This document shows positions 45,201 to 56,546 of a DNA stretch of 64,000 nucleotides, piece after piece. Both the position numbers and the translations under genes were made by a program. Numbering within the stretch: position 1 is the first letter of the stretch; the number at the start of each line of letters is the position of its first letter. The notes beneath the pieces are model-generated. The model ran no database searches. It was not told the DNA's origin and saw nothing but the letters and a program-made list of their open reading frames with translations. Source of the DNA: Xenoacremonium recifei (taxonomy: Eukaryota > Ascomycota > Sordariomycetes > Hypocreales > Nectriaceae). The DNA lies in contig WOFQ01000004.1 of assembly GCA_012184525.1 (NCBI GenBank), forward strand, positions 620,001-684,000. Reading direction: 5' to 3'.

Positions 45201-48200
45201 CCTTCGATTAATTGGCCCGGTTCAAGACAAGCTGGAACTCACAAACGTCGACCGCTTCTTGGGGAGCGGATGTGTGCGGTTCTTCCCGATCCTTCGCAGC
45301 CCCTGCGCTGGAAATGGGCTGATGAACGGAAGTGCTCAAGACGGCAGCGGAACCTCGGATGCGGCTGAGTCGGAGCATCAAAAGGCCAGGCAAGGCGGAC
45401 TGCGTAATTTCCAGGGCAGAACAGTTACGAGGGGATGACGTACGTACGGAGAGTATCGCAGATTACTGAACTTCTTCATGGTCCGGCAGAGGGCTCATGT
45501 AACGGGGGATGAGTTGTTAAAATCCTAGGCTTGGTCAGCTAGATCGTTCGATCCGGATTGCCTTGAGACATCCTGTACAAGAGTATCCAGCCACCACGAT
45601 AAGATATCGTACTTGGTTTTGCTTTTGGCCGATACACGAGAACATCTGACCAGGTGAACATGAGTGCTACGGCTCCTACCTCTCATGGGCGTGAGGTACC
45701 ATATGCCACTGAGGAGCTACCTGGACGACATGACTGAAGAGCAGGATCCGGGTAGGATATAATTTCATCAGACGTAGTCTGAGAAAGACCAGCAATGTCA
45801 GATCCCCGTTTAGGATCGTTAGATCGCTTCTCAGCGGATTTCAATCACTGAGACTGGCCAAGATCTGAGTTTCCCGGATACACTGTTTGTATCGATACGC
45901 ACAAGGGAATGAAAACACGACTGCTGGGCTTGCCATATCAATCGATGCTCTGAGGCAGCACAAGGTCGGTTGATGACCGCATCTCTCGCCACAAAGACCA
46001 TTGATTGAGCAACGCCAAAGCCACATCGGGAGAAAGGATGCCAATCGAAAGTTCCATGTGTAATCCATAAGACGCATACAGAGAACGCGGAGTCGGCACT
46101 TCGTACTCCGTGGTACAGTAAGCCTACCTTTCAGTACTCCGTACCAACCCCAGAAAGCACAGTCCTATAGTTGGCCCTCGGTTGATCATCTTGAACCGTC
46201 GCCACAGTAGGTCGCCACGAGAAACGTGATGCGACGTCTAGTAGAGTCGCTATACATGGAGTACAGGTCATCACGTCGACTGGTCTATTTGCGATCTGAT
46301 TTTCGCCGACGAGTTATGAACTTTGCAGTAGCTTGGGTAGCTCCATCGTCGGAGGAATAGAGACGCAGATCCCTTGAAAGAACCGCCACCATCCGGTGAG
46401 ACGTGCACGCGGGAAACGGGGGTTGAGAGAGCAAGAACCACGACGAGATCCCGGCTCGGAGTATCTCGCGGCAAGGATGGAAAGCAATCAGGGGCAGAGC
46501 CACGCCGGATCTTGATACGGCCCCTGAAATGCGATCGAGCACGGAGTTGCGGTAGGAGGGCTTGTTGGGTTTGGTGGAGGGATACTGGCCCCGGCATCTG
46601 CTGCTTTGTGCATCCAGGCTGAACGAGGTGGGAAGTTGCTGACATCAAGATCACGCCTCGAAACCGAGGAGGAGAGATCACCATCTTGCCCGTGCGTCAA
46701 CGTCGCCACCAACCTCGAGGATAAAAGTCAAGGGTGAGTGGAAGAGACACCTGGTGGCCTCTGCGCATCACTGGGAGGTTGGCCAGCAGCGAAAAACCAG
46801 ATCGTCAGCGTGGTCAGAGTCGCACTAAAGTGCAACGAGGCACAGAAGGATGTGGTAAGCCCTTCTGATACTCTTGTGTCGTCGGCGACTCCATTATCTT
46901 GATCTTCTGGACATGCTCCTTGGTCTGGGACAACGTAGACAGGCCGAACACAGGGCGTTTGTGAGACGCATACTATCATCACGAGGAAGAAAAATCCTGT
47001 ATCCCGGGCATCTCCACGACATCTTCTGTATCGATGAATGCCTGCTGCGGGTATGCGAGGCAGATGACGGACAGATACGGCCCATCATGCGCGCACCGGG
47101 TTGTTCTCGCGGACCGCGGTTGATGTCCTGTTGGTCAAGGCTTGCCTGCTGGCAGTCACGGCAGACACGGAGGATTCATGCCCAGTATCTCGAAATGACA
47201 GTGGGGAATCGCGATATACTGTATCCCTGGCTACGATTTCGAAGATAATTACGGAGTATCTGCCAGTTGAAAGTGACAAGACCTTGCGCGAACTGCAGCT
47301 TGATGCGTTGTTACTGAGTGGTCTAAAAGTGGCCTCCATCAATGAGAGATGCTTCTCCCGTTGACTCATACCCGGGGAGTATGTCGCGCAGATCCGAAAG
47401 GGTGCATTGCGGCCTGAGGGCGAGATATCGGCCGTACAACTTGCATGTTTCGTATGATTGGGCTGGAATGCTGTCGAAGTGCAGTCTTCTTTTAGCAGCT
47501 TGACGTGTTCGCTGGCACTGCATCACGAGCACAGCGTCTCAGACAGCCAAGGTGCCAGACAGACAGGCTGGGAAATAAACCGGGATCGACAGCCAAGGTG
47601 GGTGCGAGCGGGCGGGACTAACGGGACCTAGGCCACTCGACGATGCCCCGTGCGAAGCTGGCCAGCACCTATCGATTTAAGGACGCGAACTAGAGCCCAG
47701 AGAGGCTGGTGTCTCTGGCGGATAGATGGCTGGTGGTCTCGATCTTTGTTTTGTTGAGCTGCTAGCATGGACCAGATGCAATGCAGAGCGAGCTGGCTGC
47801 AGAGAATAATTATCGTGGGCAGCGGACTCTGCAGCAGTGACCACGGCGTCAAGAGACGGAGCAATCCCCGTAGGGCCGCAGAGCTGAGCAAGGGGGCCGG
47901 CGTACAGATTCGCATTCCAACGTCGGAGCCCGTGACGCTGTGTCTCTCTTTGCATGTGGCCTGCCGCCATGATATCCAGGCATGGATTCCGCAGGTCGAA
48001 GGGGTCCTGGGGACTGGGGTGGAGTTTCTGCTTCATGATCGGCCGTGGATGTCGGACCAAGCGCTCGAGATGGTTGATGAGCGACAATAGTGTGCGGGAT
48101 AGCCGAGGAACTGGAGGTTTGGATGGCTGGCTGGCAGTCGGGAGGCGAAGCGGTAGGGAGGGGCAGCTGCACGCGGTATCATGGATGGGCGTTTCTGCGC

Positions 48201-49742
48201 ATCCACGCGATATGAGGACATCTGCAAGTTATCGGTGGGCGATGCGCGCGACAGCAGGACAGTCCCGTCGAGTACCTGCTGTGCATACATGGCCGAAGGC
48301 GGCTGCATGTAACGATGCGTTGTTGGTGTCATCATCAGCTGCAAGCTGAGGTGGGATTGCTGATGGAGGTGGACGAGCTGCCAGGATCGGAGGGGCAGTG
48401 CCGGACAGTGCGCCCGGACAGTGCGGTTGCGTCCATTTCTCGTGCCTGTGCTCTTTTCAGACAGTCTCTTGGTGTAAGTCGATAAATGGCGCTCTCTCTG
48501 AGCCGGTCCGGCGATGTCAAAGAATGGCGATAGACGCAACGCGTATAAGTCTGACTTGCCATGGACACGCTCCCGTTGTGATCTTTGAGCGTCTCGCTGA
48601 GGGATCCCCTTCGTCTTTTCCTAGTCAGGCAGAGTGAACTGGATGGAGCTGTCCACCTCATCTGCAAACCACCCATTGCGCGGATGCCGGTGAGGCCTGT
48701 GAAGAACGGATCGATTGGCCAGAAGGGGCTCGGCAACGAGGGGAAGGGGGGCCGATCTGATGGCCTTTGACCCGCTGCATATCGTGATTTGGTGCGACGG
48801 CTTCGGATAATCGTAGCTTAGGAGTAAGCTAGCAAGCTAGTCGACAATGGTAGCATCTTGCAGGCCTCGAGGGAGGCGAGCTGGTGGATTCGAGGCGGTC
48901 GAGTCAATGGCTCGAGCGATGATACTCGGTGATTGTTACGGATTCAGCGCCAGGAGCTCGACGAGCGGGGCTTCAGTGCAGAGACACATACGTCGTGAGG
49001 AGGCTGGACCTGGATCATCTTTGTTTGAGACGCAACGGGAATTCTGTCGAGGGTGAACAACGGACTCTGGTTCAACTGACGCACCTGAATCACGTCGTGA
49101 ACAAATGGCAGCTGCCTTGCCCTGCCCCAAAGAGGTGCCTTCCCGCGCGGGGGACGGTGCGCCTGCTGCCCCGCACTGTAACGGCCACCGGCCGCTAACA
49201 TTGGAACGGCAGCCCTCGGCGCCACACGGTGGTGGCCGCAGCGGCGTGATTGGGCACCTCCAGGGCATTTCCCGGGCTGCCACTCGCTGAGACGCCGCAC
49301 CGTTCAGCGGCCGAGTGGGCGGGCAGGTCGCTAGCCCGCGCGGGCACAACGCTCTCACACCGTCCACTCGCGTGGCCCCAGCGGCCGCTCCACATGGGGC
49401 GCAGGTGGCTCCAGCGAGTCCAGCGAATCCAGGTGGGGTTCTGGCGCCGCCCATTGGCTGCAGGCCCGCTGCAGGCCCTCTGCATCTCGCGGCTGGGGCT
49501 GGGCCACCTTCACCGCTTCTTCATCCATCGACAACCGCCCACTCCCGCTCCCGCTGCAGCGAGGTCAGCGCCTGGTCCAGCGCTGCTCCAGCATCTCTCT
49601 CCTCCTCCAGGTCCTCCGGCTCCTCCTAAACCTCTTCTCCTTCTCCTTCACGCCTCGTCACGAAAGAGCGGTGTCGCCAGCTCTTTTCCTACAATACTAG
49701 CAGCCCTTCCTACTCCTCCCGTTCCTCTTCTTCTCGCCCAGA
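42249..49742. other. Very long gene-free interval, partly A/T-rich
   Basis: About 7.5 kb. From 42500 to 43700 the sequence is clearly A/T-richer than genes in the window; from 44000 to 49000 composition is mixed, with frames up to 174 codons overlapping on both strands and no recognisable domain. Perfect TACTCCGTA/TACGGAGTA words occur at 46135 and 47250. The right end (about 49480-49742) is C/T-rich and fits the 5' leader of the Zn2Cys6 gene. Confidence 0.5.
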
Positions 49743-52279
49743 ATGACCTACGACTACAATTCGGGCGGGGGTGATGCCTTTCTCGACCTAAACTTCGATC
49801 ACCGGGAACGAACCGCCGCTGCCACCTTTACCTACACGACCGCGCCAGTCTCCGTGTCCGTCACGGCCCATTCGAGCCCTTCCGCGGCCTCATCTATCAT
49901 GCCGTCCAACGCGCGCAACTGGCCAGTCGCTATCGACATGGTCTCCAACAACTCCCAAAGCCAGCAGGGCTCGAGTGTCTCCGAGGACCCCAACGCCAAC
50001 TCGCCGCTCTCGCAGTCCTCGAGTCCTCATAGCCATCACTCGCCTCTGCAGCACTCGCCGTTCCAGCCGGCCGCGAACCCCCTGACCGACTGGGCCCTCC
50101 AACAGCAGCAACAGCAATTGCAAGGTCCTGACATGACCCAGTTCATCCAGGACCCGACCTTGATCAGTTTCAACGCCTTCCCCGCAAACTTCCAAACAAC
50201 GAACACCCTCGACTATTTGCCGCCTACGACCCAGGCCGCGCTTCAAGCCAATCTATTGGAGTCGGCATTCAATGCCCTGCCCTCATTAGACGACTCGGCT
50301 CAGGCACTGAACCAGTGGGGTACGGGAATGGAGAACTGGCAAGAGTTCCAGAGCACTTTGCAAATGGATGGACTGCCCCGCCTCGACAGCGTTGGAAGCA
50401 ATTCGCCAACGGGAACTTATCTCGAGGTTTTGTCGTTACCTTCCTCCTCGGGTGAGGGCTGGGCCATGGTCGACTGGAACCAGCCCAATTTCGACCAATT
50501 CCAGCAGGCCCAGCAGAGCGCCGCCATCTTCAACCCCTCTCAGACTCTGCATTTGAGGACCAACTCAGATTCCTCCGATGGCACCAACTCGCTAGAGTTC
50601 GGTAGCTTTGAGGAGATCGCCCCTTTCCCTTACTCGCCATTCTCTCCCGATTCCGATGGATTCGTTGATACCACCAACAACCACCGCAACTGCTTCGGTC
50701 CTGAAGGCCACCATCACCACTCCCACGAGAGCGTGAGCCCTGCTGCTGCTGTCGCTCCCATGCCTATCAAGTCGGAGCCCTCCTCAAGCCGCCACAGCCC
50801 CGGCAGCGGTGCTGGTTCGACCTCTCCTCCTTCGACCACGACCACCCGTAGGAACTCGGGTCCCCGAAAGAGCCCCATCGCCAAGACGACCAAGTCGGTT
50901 GTTCGACGTATCTCCAATGGCAAGAAGGACGGCACTGTAGTCGTGGAGAAGAAGGTTGGTCGCAGAAAGGGACCCCTTTTGCCTGAGCAGCGAAAGCAAG
51001 CCAGCGAGATAAGAAAGCTGCGAGCTTGCCTGCGATGCAAATTCCTCAAGAAGACTTGTGATAAGGGAGAGCCTTGCGCTGGCTGCCAGCCGTCCCATGC
51101 TCGTCTGTGGCAGGTCCCCTGCACTCGCATCGATATCAAGGACATTGGCTACTTCATGAAGGACTGGAAGGCCGACTACGAGCGACACATGGACCGAGGT
51201 GTCTCCGTCTACAACGTCAAGGGCTTCGCCCAGAAGGAGACTCTCATGTGGATCACTCATGGCTATGGCTTTGCTCTCCCCGTCATGGTCCGAGAGGTCT
51301 ACGTCGCCGATGACAGCTGCTTCTCGGTCGACTGGGTTGAGTCGTCTCTGCCCGACCAGGAGCCTATTGACTTCGAAACCCGCACTGAGAAGCTCGATGT
51401 TGGCGCTGAGGGTGTTCGCGTTGACGCTCTGTCCGAGTATCTCGACAAGCACATTGATGGACCCTTTGAGGACTTCATTGATGACCACTTCGAGGGCACC
51501 CCCTTCATCACTGAAATCCTCAAGACGGCCCACCGCTACTACGTCAAGGAGAACATGTCGGTCATCCGCAAGGCGCTCAAGCTCGTCCTGGCCTACAACC
51601 TCACCATGCACATCACCATGGTCGAGAGCCAGGGCTCCGAGGTCAACTTGGATGGCCAGATCGACGACGAGGACTCCAAGTACTACGGCCGGACCGTGGC
51701 CCCAGTTATGATCAACTTCCAGATCAAGTGCGCGCTCGCCGACATGTGGCGTGAGCTGCAGAAGGAGATCCTGGAGGAACTGTCCTCGCTCTACTCGGGC
51801 GTGTACAGCGGCGAGAAGATGAAGAACTGGCCGACCATCTTCATGCTCGCGTCGATCCTCCTGGCCGTCTGGGAGGAGATGCAGTTCGACTGCCACTACC
51901 GCGTGCCTGATCCCGCGGCGGTGAACAAGTTCTGCAACGACATGGAGACAACCCCTGTGGGCGTTATTGTGGGACTTTTCCACGCCATCTCGCAGAAGCT
52001 CCCGTCCTTCACCGACTGGGACACTCGCAAGCATGGACACTTGCTCCACAACAACACGGCTGTCTGCGAGGCCATGACTGAAGTGCGACAACATGTGATT
52101 AAGCACGGTATGTTCTTCCTACAATGATGATGACGACGTCGACCGTCGCTGGAGACAGCAACTAATACGATGCAACAGAGGCCTACCTGCGAACCCGCAA
52201 GGAGTCTAAGTTTGACCGCTACGACTTTGACTCCCTGTCGAACAAGTTCCTCTCGAAGCTTGTCATCCGGGCCAACTAG
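49743..52279 (+). CDS. Zn(II)2Cys6-type transcription factor with atypical cysteine spacing
   Basis: Predicted nuclear DNA-binding regulator of 821 aa from two exons, 49743-52107 and 52179-52279; the intron has branch-like CTAAT and acceptor CAACAG. The N-terminal 400 residues are Gln/Ser/His/Pro-rich (QQQQQQ, HHHHSH) and probably activating. A basic stretch (RRISNGKKDG, KKVGRRKG) precedes the Cys6 cluster at about 429-460: C-x2-C-x6-C-x5-C-x2-C-x11-C. The final spacer of 11 exceeds the usual 6-9. The DNA-binding region is thus central, whereas most fungal Zn2Cys6 proteins carry it N-terminally. The C-terminal 350 residues are helical and well structured (GYFMKDWKADYERH, WPTIFMLASILLAVWEEMQF) and the second exon ends FLSKLVIRAN. 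No target can be inferred. I do not recognise a named orthologue. Confidence 0.87.
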
Positions 52280-54919
52280 GGCTAGCCTGCATGACTGGCT
52301 TTGCATTTTCACTTCGTTGTCAGAGATACCATTATTATCCAACAAGTGTGCCTGCCTGCGTACTGAGTGCGAAGGCTGGTTCAGCTTGATTATTTCCTTT
52401 GTTTTTATCCTTGGGACCACAGCGACGGCGTTGACAAAGATTCACATTCTGATCTTCGACAACAATGACTCTTTTACCCTCTCCCCTCCCGCTCTGCATC
52501 TGAGCACAAGCACACGACATTACCTTCTCCACGGCTGGTCACCGCCAAAACGAAAACACGACGTTACCTGATATGGGAAATGTGTGACGACCTCGTTATG
52601 ACTTCATTCGACGAATGTATGACTTGAAGAAGACAGAAAGTTTTATTTCTTTTCGCTATTGAATCTTTGAAGAGGATTGGGGGCGCCGAGAGGGGCGCGG
52701 ACCCCTTTCCAACGTTGCATTTGATGGGATCATGTTTTGATGTGAAATGGGATATTTGGAGATATGAACGACTCAGCGTTTCAGTGATTATTTATTCTAT
52801 GACAGACATGGAGAGGAGCGCATTGATATTTGAATGGGCGTTGCAAGATAGGAGAGCTCAAGTGGGCCGAGCCTCAGACGGATGGAGCGGACTTTTGAAC
52901 GAAAGACGAGGTTTCTCGGGTTTAAAAAAAAAGAAGAAGCTCATGTTATTAGGCAAGTGCCATAGCACAGCTAGGGCAATAGTGATTTAAACTTGCAATT
53001 TTAAACAAACCAGTTCCCTCGTGATTCCAATTGTGTAGAGATTTCTGGTGTCTTGAACGGGGAACAGCCGTTTGCACTTGCAAGGAAACCGGAGATTTCC
53101 TTCGTCACCGTCTTTGATCGACACAAGGAGTTCATGGCATCGAAAGAGGGTCAGGACCTGTTCGTCCTATTGTAACCTAATGCCGGTCATGACTGTCGGC
53201 AGCTGGAAGTCCCATTACCGCAGGGGCTGGCTATTACGATTACCGCGTCGGCGAAGAGGCGGTATGCCAGGGGGGTGGCTGAGGGCGGTGGCTCAACAAA
53301 ACAGAGTTGAAAAGTCAATGAATTGTGGCTTCAAGTGCACCGTTGTAGGCATGGGAATTAACCCGGCCGTTTCGCAACGTGAAAGGAAGCATGGAATGAT
53401 GGAATCTTATCCAGATCATGAAGATGAAGGCCTCATTTGCATACCTGTCGGAGGCATGACTTGAAGCTATTTCTGCTAGTAGGCCGACGTACCAATCAGA
53501 GAGCTTTGCGTGGCAGAGTTGCATCGGCGAAGAATCCACCGTTCTTCCTCTACTCTGGACTCCGTGATCCATACTCCGTACTCCGTATTCCTTCTGAAGA
53601 TAGTCCAAGATGATTAAGAAACGGTAACTAGACGGTCACTGTGAGTCGGAATTGTTAGCCCAGCCTTCAGATATCCCGCCTGATAGATATCAAGGTGCCC
53701 GTGGGTGGCTAGTCTCAGGCTAGCAGGCGATAAGACGGGCAGCGTGACTCGCGAACGGGGGTCCTTTCCCCTCTCGTCGGATAAAGAGGTCCTCGTGAGG
53801 ACAATGCCAATGCGAAGCTGTCGGAGGACGTCGTGGAAGGTTGCATTTTTCATGCATCCCGCGGGAAAATCTCGTCATCCGCTCGTCGTAGTTTTGGAAT
53901 CTGGCACCATGTGTCAGGCAGGGAGCTGGCCGCGGCTCGTCTCATCTGAAGGGACTCTGCGGAGGGCTCGAATGACGTCGTCGCCGAAACCCGCCAGAAC
54001 CCCTGCCCGCCTGCGCTCGGTGACCCCGCAATGGGCGTTCTGGACACTGACGATGTCGGCGAGACAGGCAAACACGCGGAGGGCCAGGTTGAGGCAGGCA
54101 GAGAGGCGACCAGAATGCTGGACTGTTCTGGCCGTTTCGCGTTCCTGAACCAGGCGGTTGGAACTGCCTTTAAGACGGCCGATCGCAGAAAGGCTTATTC
54201 TTGGGTTTGGCCTTCCTGACGCTGTGGATCGCTGCCGTTTGCTGGGGAAGTGGCGACACTGATGGAGCAGGAGTTCCCGCCACACCCTCAGCATAGGCAA
54301 AGGCGACATATCAGGCGACTATCACAGACTAGCAGGCGCAGAAACTGCAGTATCCCATGGCCCTGGTGGTGTTTCTCACCCCAGCAAGCGTTTGCGAAAA
54401 TTTGCATCATTTTCCGGTTCTTTGCCTTGATTCCTAAGCGCGCATTCGTCGGTCACAAATCAGGGACAGCCAGGCCTGGCCAAACGCTCTGACATCAGTC
54501 ACTCTCTCCCGTTGTCGGCCCCACCGGCCTGATAACGAGCAATGTCCACAGTACCTAGTGTCTCACCCCGCGTCCGCTTGCGGCCAAGGTACCCAGAACC
54601 GGCCGTGGGGTTCCGCAACGCGCCGTGAGGTTCTGGAGCCTTCCGGTGGCTCGGCCTTTATTGGCTGGTGAATCATCCTGCTTGCAAGGCGTAATCCGGG
54701 CAACTGCGCCCCCCAATCCGGACCTGCCTGCCACCGCACCTGCCACCTGCCGCGCTTCCCTCGCCCCCGCTCGCCTCTTCGGAGCGTCAGTACTTAAGCA
54801 GTCGCCTCGTCTTTCCTCTCTCCTTCATCTTCCTCCTCCTCACATTCTTCCCTCATCTCAGCGAACACAGCGCCCGACTCTACACATCTACATCATCCCG
54901 ACGCATCAACTCTTCCATC
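52280..54919. other. Gene-free interval upstream of polyubiquitin
   Basis: About 2.6 kb. The left part is the 3' side of the Zn2Cys6 gene; the right part (54600-54919) is a C/T-rich promoter and leader of the polyubiquitin gene. Overlapping TACTCCGTA words occur at 53572-53587. No supportable gene. Confidence 0.5.
53572..53587. repeat. Two overlapping TACTCCGTA words
   Basis: Two perfect copies share their TA end; a third partial copy (ACTCCGTG) lies about 15 bp upstream. The same word or its complement recurs elsewhere in gene-poor parts of the window. Confidence 0.8.
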
Positions 54920-55966
54920 ATGCAAATCTTCGTCAAGACTCGTGAGTACCCCTCCTCGCCTTATCATCCCGGCGTTGCCGCCATCGACGACAGCTTGCTA
55001 ACTCTCGTCTGCAGTCACGGGCAAGACCATCACCCTCGAGGTGGAGTCGTCCGACACGATCGACAATGTCAAGTCGAAGATTCAGGACAAGGAGGGCATT
55101 CCCCCGGATCAGCAGCGCCTGATCTTTGCCGGCAAGCAACTTGAGGATGGCCGCACTCTCTCCGACTACAACATCCAGAAGGAGTCAACCCTTCACCTCG
55201 TCCTCCGCCTCCGTGGTGGCATGCAGATCTGTGAGTAATGTCTCGTTCAACAGCGAGAAGACGTCGTATACTAACGCATCTTCCAGTCGTCAAGACCCTC
55301 ACCGGCAAGACCATCACCCTTGAGGTCGAGTCCTCGGATACTATCGACAATGTTAAGTCGAAGATCCAGGATAAGGAGGGCATCCCTCCGGACCAACAGC
55401 GCCTGATCTTCGCTGGAAAGCAGCTTGAAGATGGCCGCACTCTCTCCGACTACAACATCCAGAAGGAGTCTACCCTCCATCTTGTCCTTCGTCTCCGTGG
55501 TGGTATGCAGATTTTTGTCAAGACTTTGACCGGCAAGACGATCACTCTTGAGGTCGAATCATCTGATACCATCGACAATGTGAAGTCGAAGATCCAGGAT
55601 AAGGAGGGTATCCCTCCGGATCAGCAGCGACTCATTTTCGCCGGAAAGCAGCTCGAGGACGGCCGAACCCTGTCCGACTACAACATCCAGAAGGAGTCCA
55701 CTCTGCATCTCGTTCTCCGACTGCGTGGTGGTATGCAAATCTTCGTCAAGACCCTGACTGGAAAGACGATCACGCTGGAGGTGGAGTCTTCTGACACCAT
55801 CGACAACGTGAAGTCGAAGATTCAGGACAAGGAGGGTATTCCTCCTGACCAGCAGCGTCTCATTTTCGCTGGCAAGCAGCTCGAGGACGGTCGCACCCTC
55901 AGCGACTACAACATCCAGAAGGAGAGCACTCTCCACCTGGTCCTGCGTCTTCGTGGCGGTCAGTAA
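54920..55966 (+). CDS. ubi4: Polyubiquitin precursor, four head-to-tail repeats
   Basis: Stress-inducible ubiquitin source in fungi, cleaved by deubiquitinases to monomers. Three exons: 54920-54941 (22 nt), 55015-55230 and 55287-55966, giving 305 aa = 4 x 76 + 1. Each unit begins [18 protein letters not shown] and ends HLVLRLRGG, so Lys48, Lys63 and the C-terminal Gly-Gly are all intact. The last unit carries a single extra Gln that blocks the terminal Gly. Intron 1 splits Leu8 of the first unit; intron 2 splits Phe4 of the second; units 3 and 4 are uninterrupted. Units are identical in protein but differ at many third positions, so recent homogenisation by gene conversion is not evident. Confidence 0.98.
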
Positions 55967-56546
55967 ATGTTCTTCGACTGGATGTTATGGTTTCACGACA
56001 GGCGTTCTTGGGATTTCTTTGGTGGCATATGGTTCGGGCATGCTCGCTAAAGCGTGCCGATTATGACATCTCACGTACATAGTTTACGCGACAATACAGA
56101 CTCTTTGAAGTCCATCTAATCGTTCCTCTCCATGTGTGAAGTAAAAAACATTGATTCGTAATATTGTGAACTTGTAGAAACATCTAGCAAGTGGTGGTAT
56201 GAATGCTTCGATTCGGGAAGAGGCGAATGAGCGCTTGCCCCACGTGCGGTGCTGGGAAAAGCTTCCATGCCGGCTGACGTACCATTTTCGCTTTCCTTCC
56301 CACATGCTCGATTGCAGATAGCTGTCCACCGAGAAGCCGAATAAAACATCGACCTTGCATGATTTGATGATGGGGGGTAGCCTCCATTCAGAAATAGAAC
56401 ATATCTTAGATCTCTTTCTTCCTCCTTAATTGCTATCAAATTTTCCTTAGACTGCCCTTTTCTATCTCTCGTCGCACCAGAAATTTCCCCTGCAAGCCAC
56501 CGACGACGGCAGAGGGGTTGCCTGCGAGGCGGATTATATAAAGGAT
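55967..56546. other. Intergenic interval
   Basis: About 580 bp between polyubiquitin and the BRAP2-type gene, both on the plus strand. It should include the polyubiquitin 3' UTR and the next promoter. A TATATAAA word sits only about 4-11 bp before the next ATG. Confidence 0.5.

Noticed and set aside
50784..52106. 440-codon open frame on the minus strand
   Set aside because: Exact antisense of the Zn2Cys6 gene; a shadow produced by G/C-biased third positions. Composition is low in aromatics and shows no domain.
54785..54800. TACTTAAGC word resembling the centre of dispersed fungal 5S rRNA genes
   Set aside because: The flanks do not continue the 5S sequence and no second conserved segment follows.
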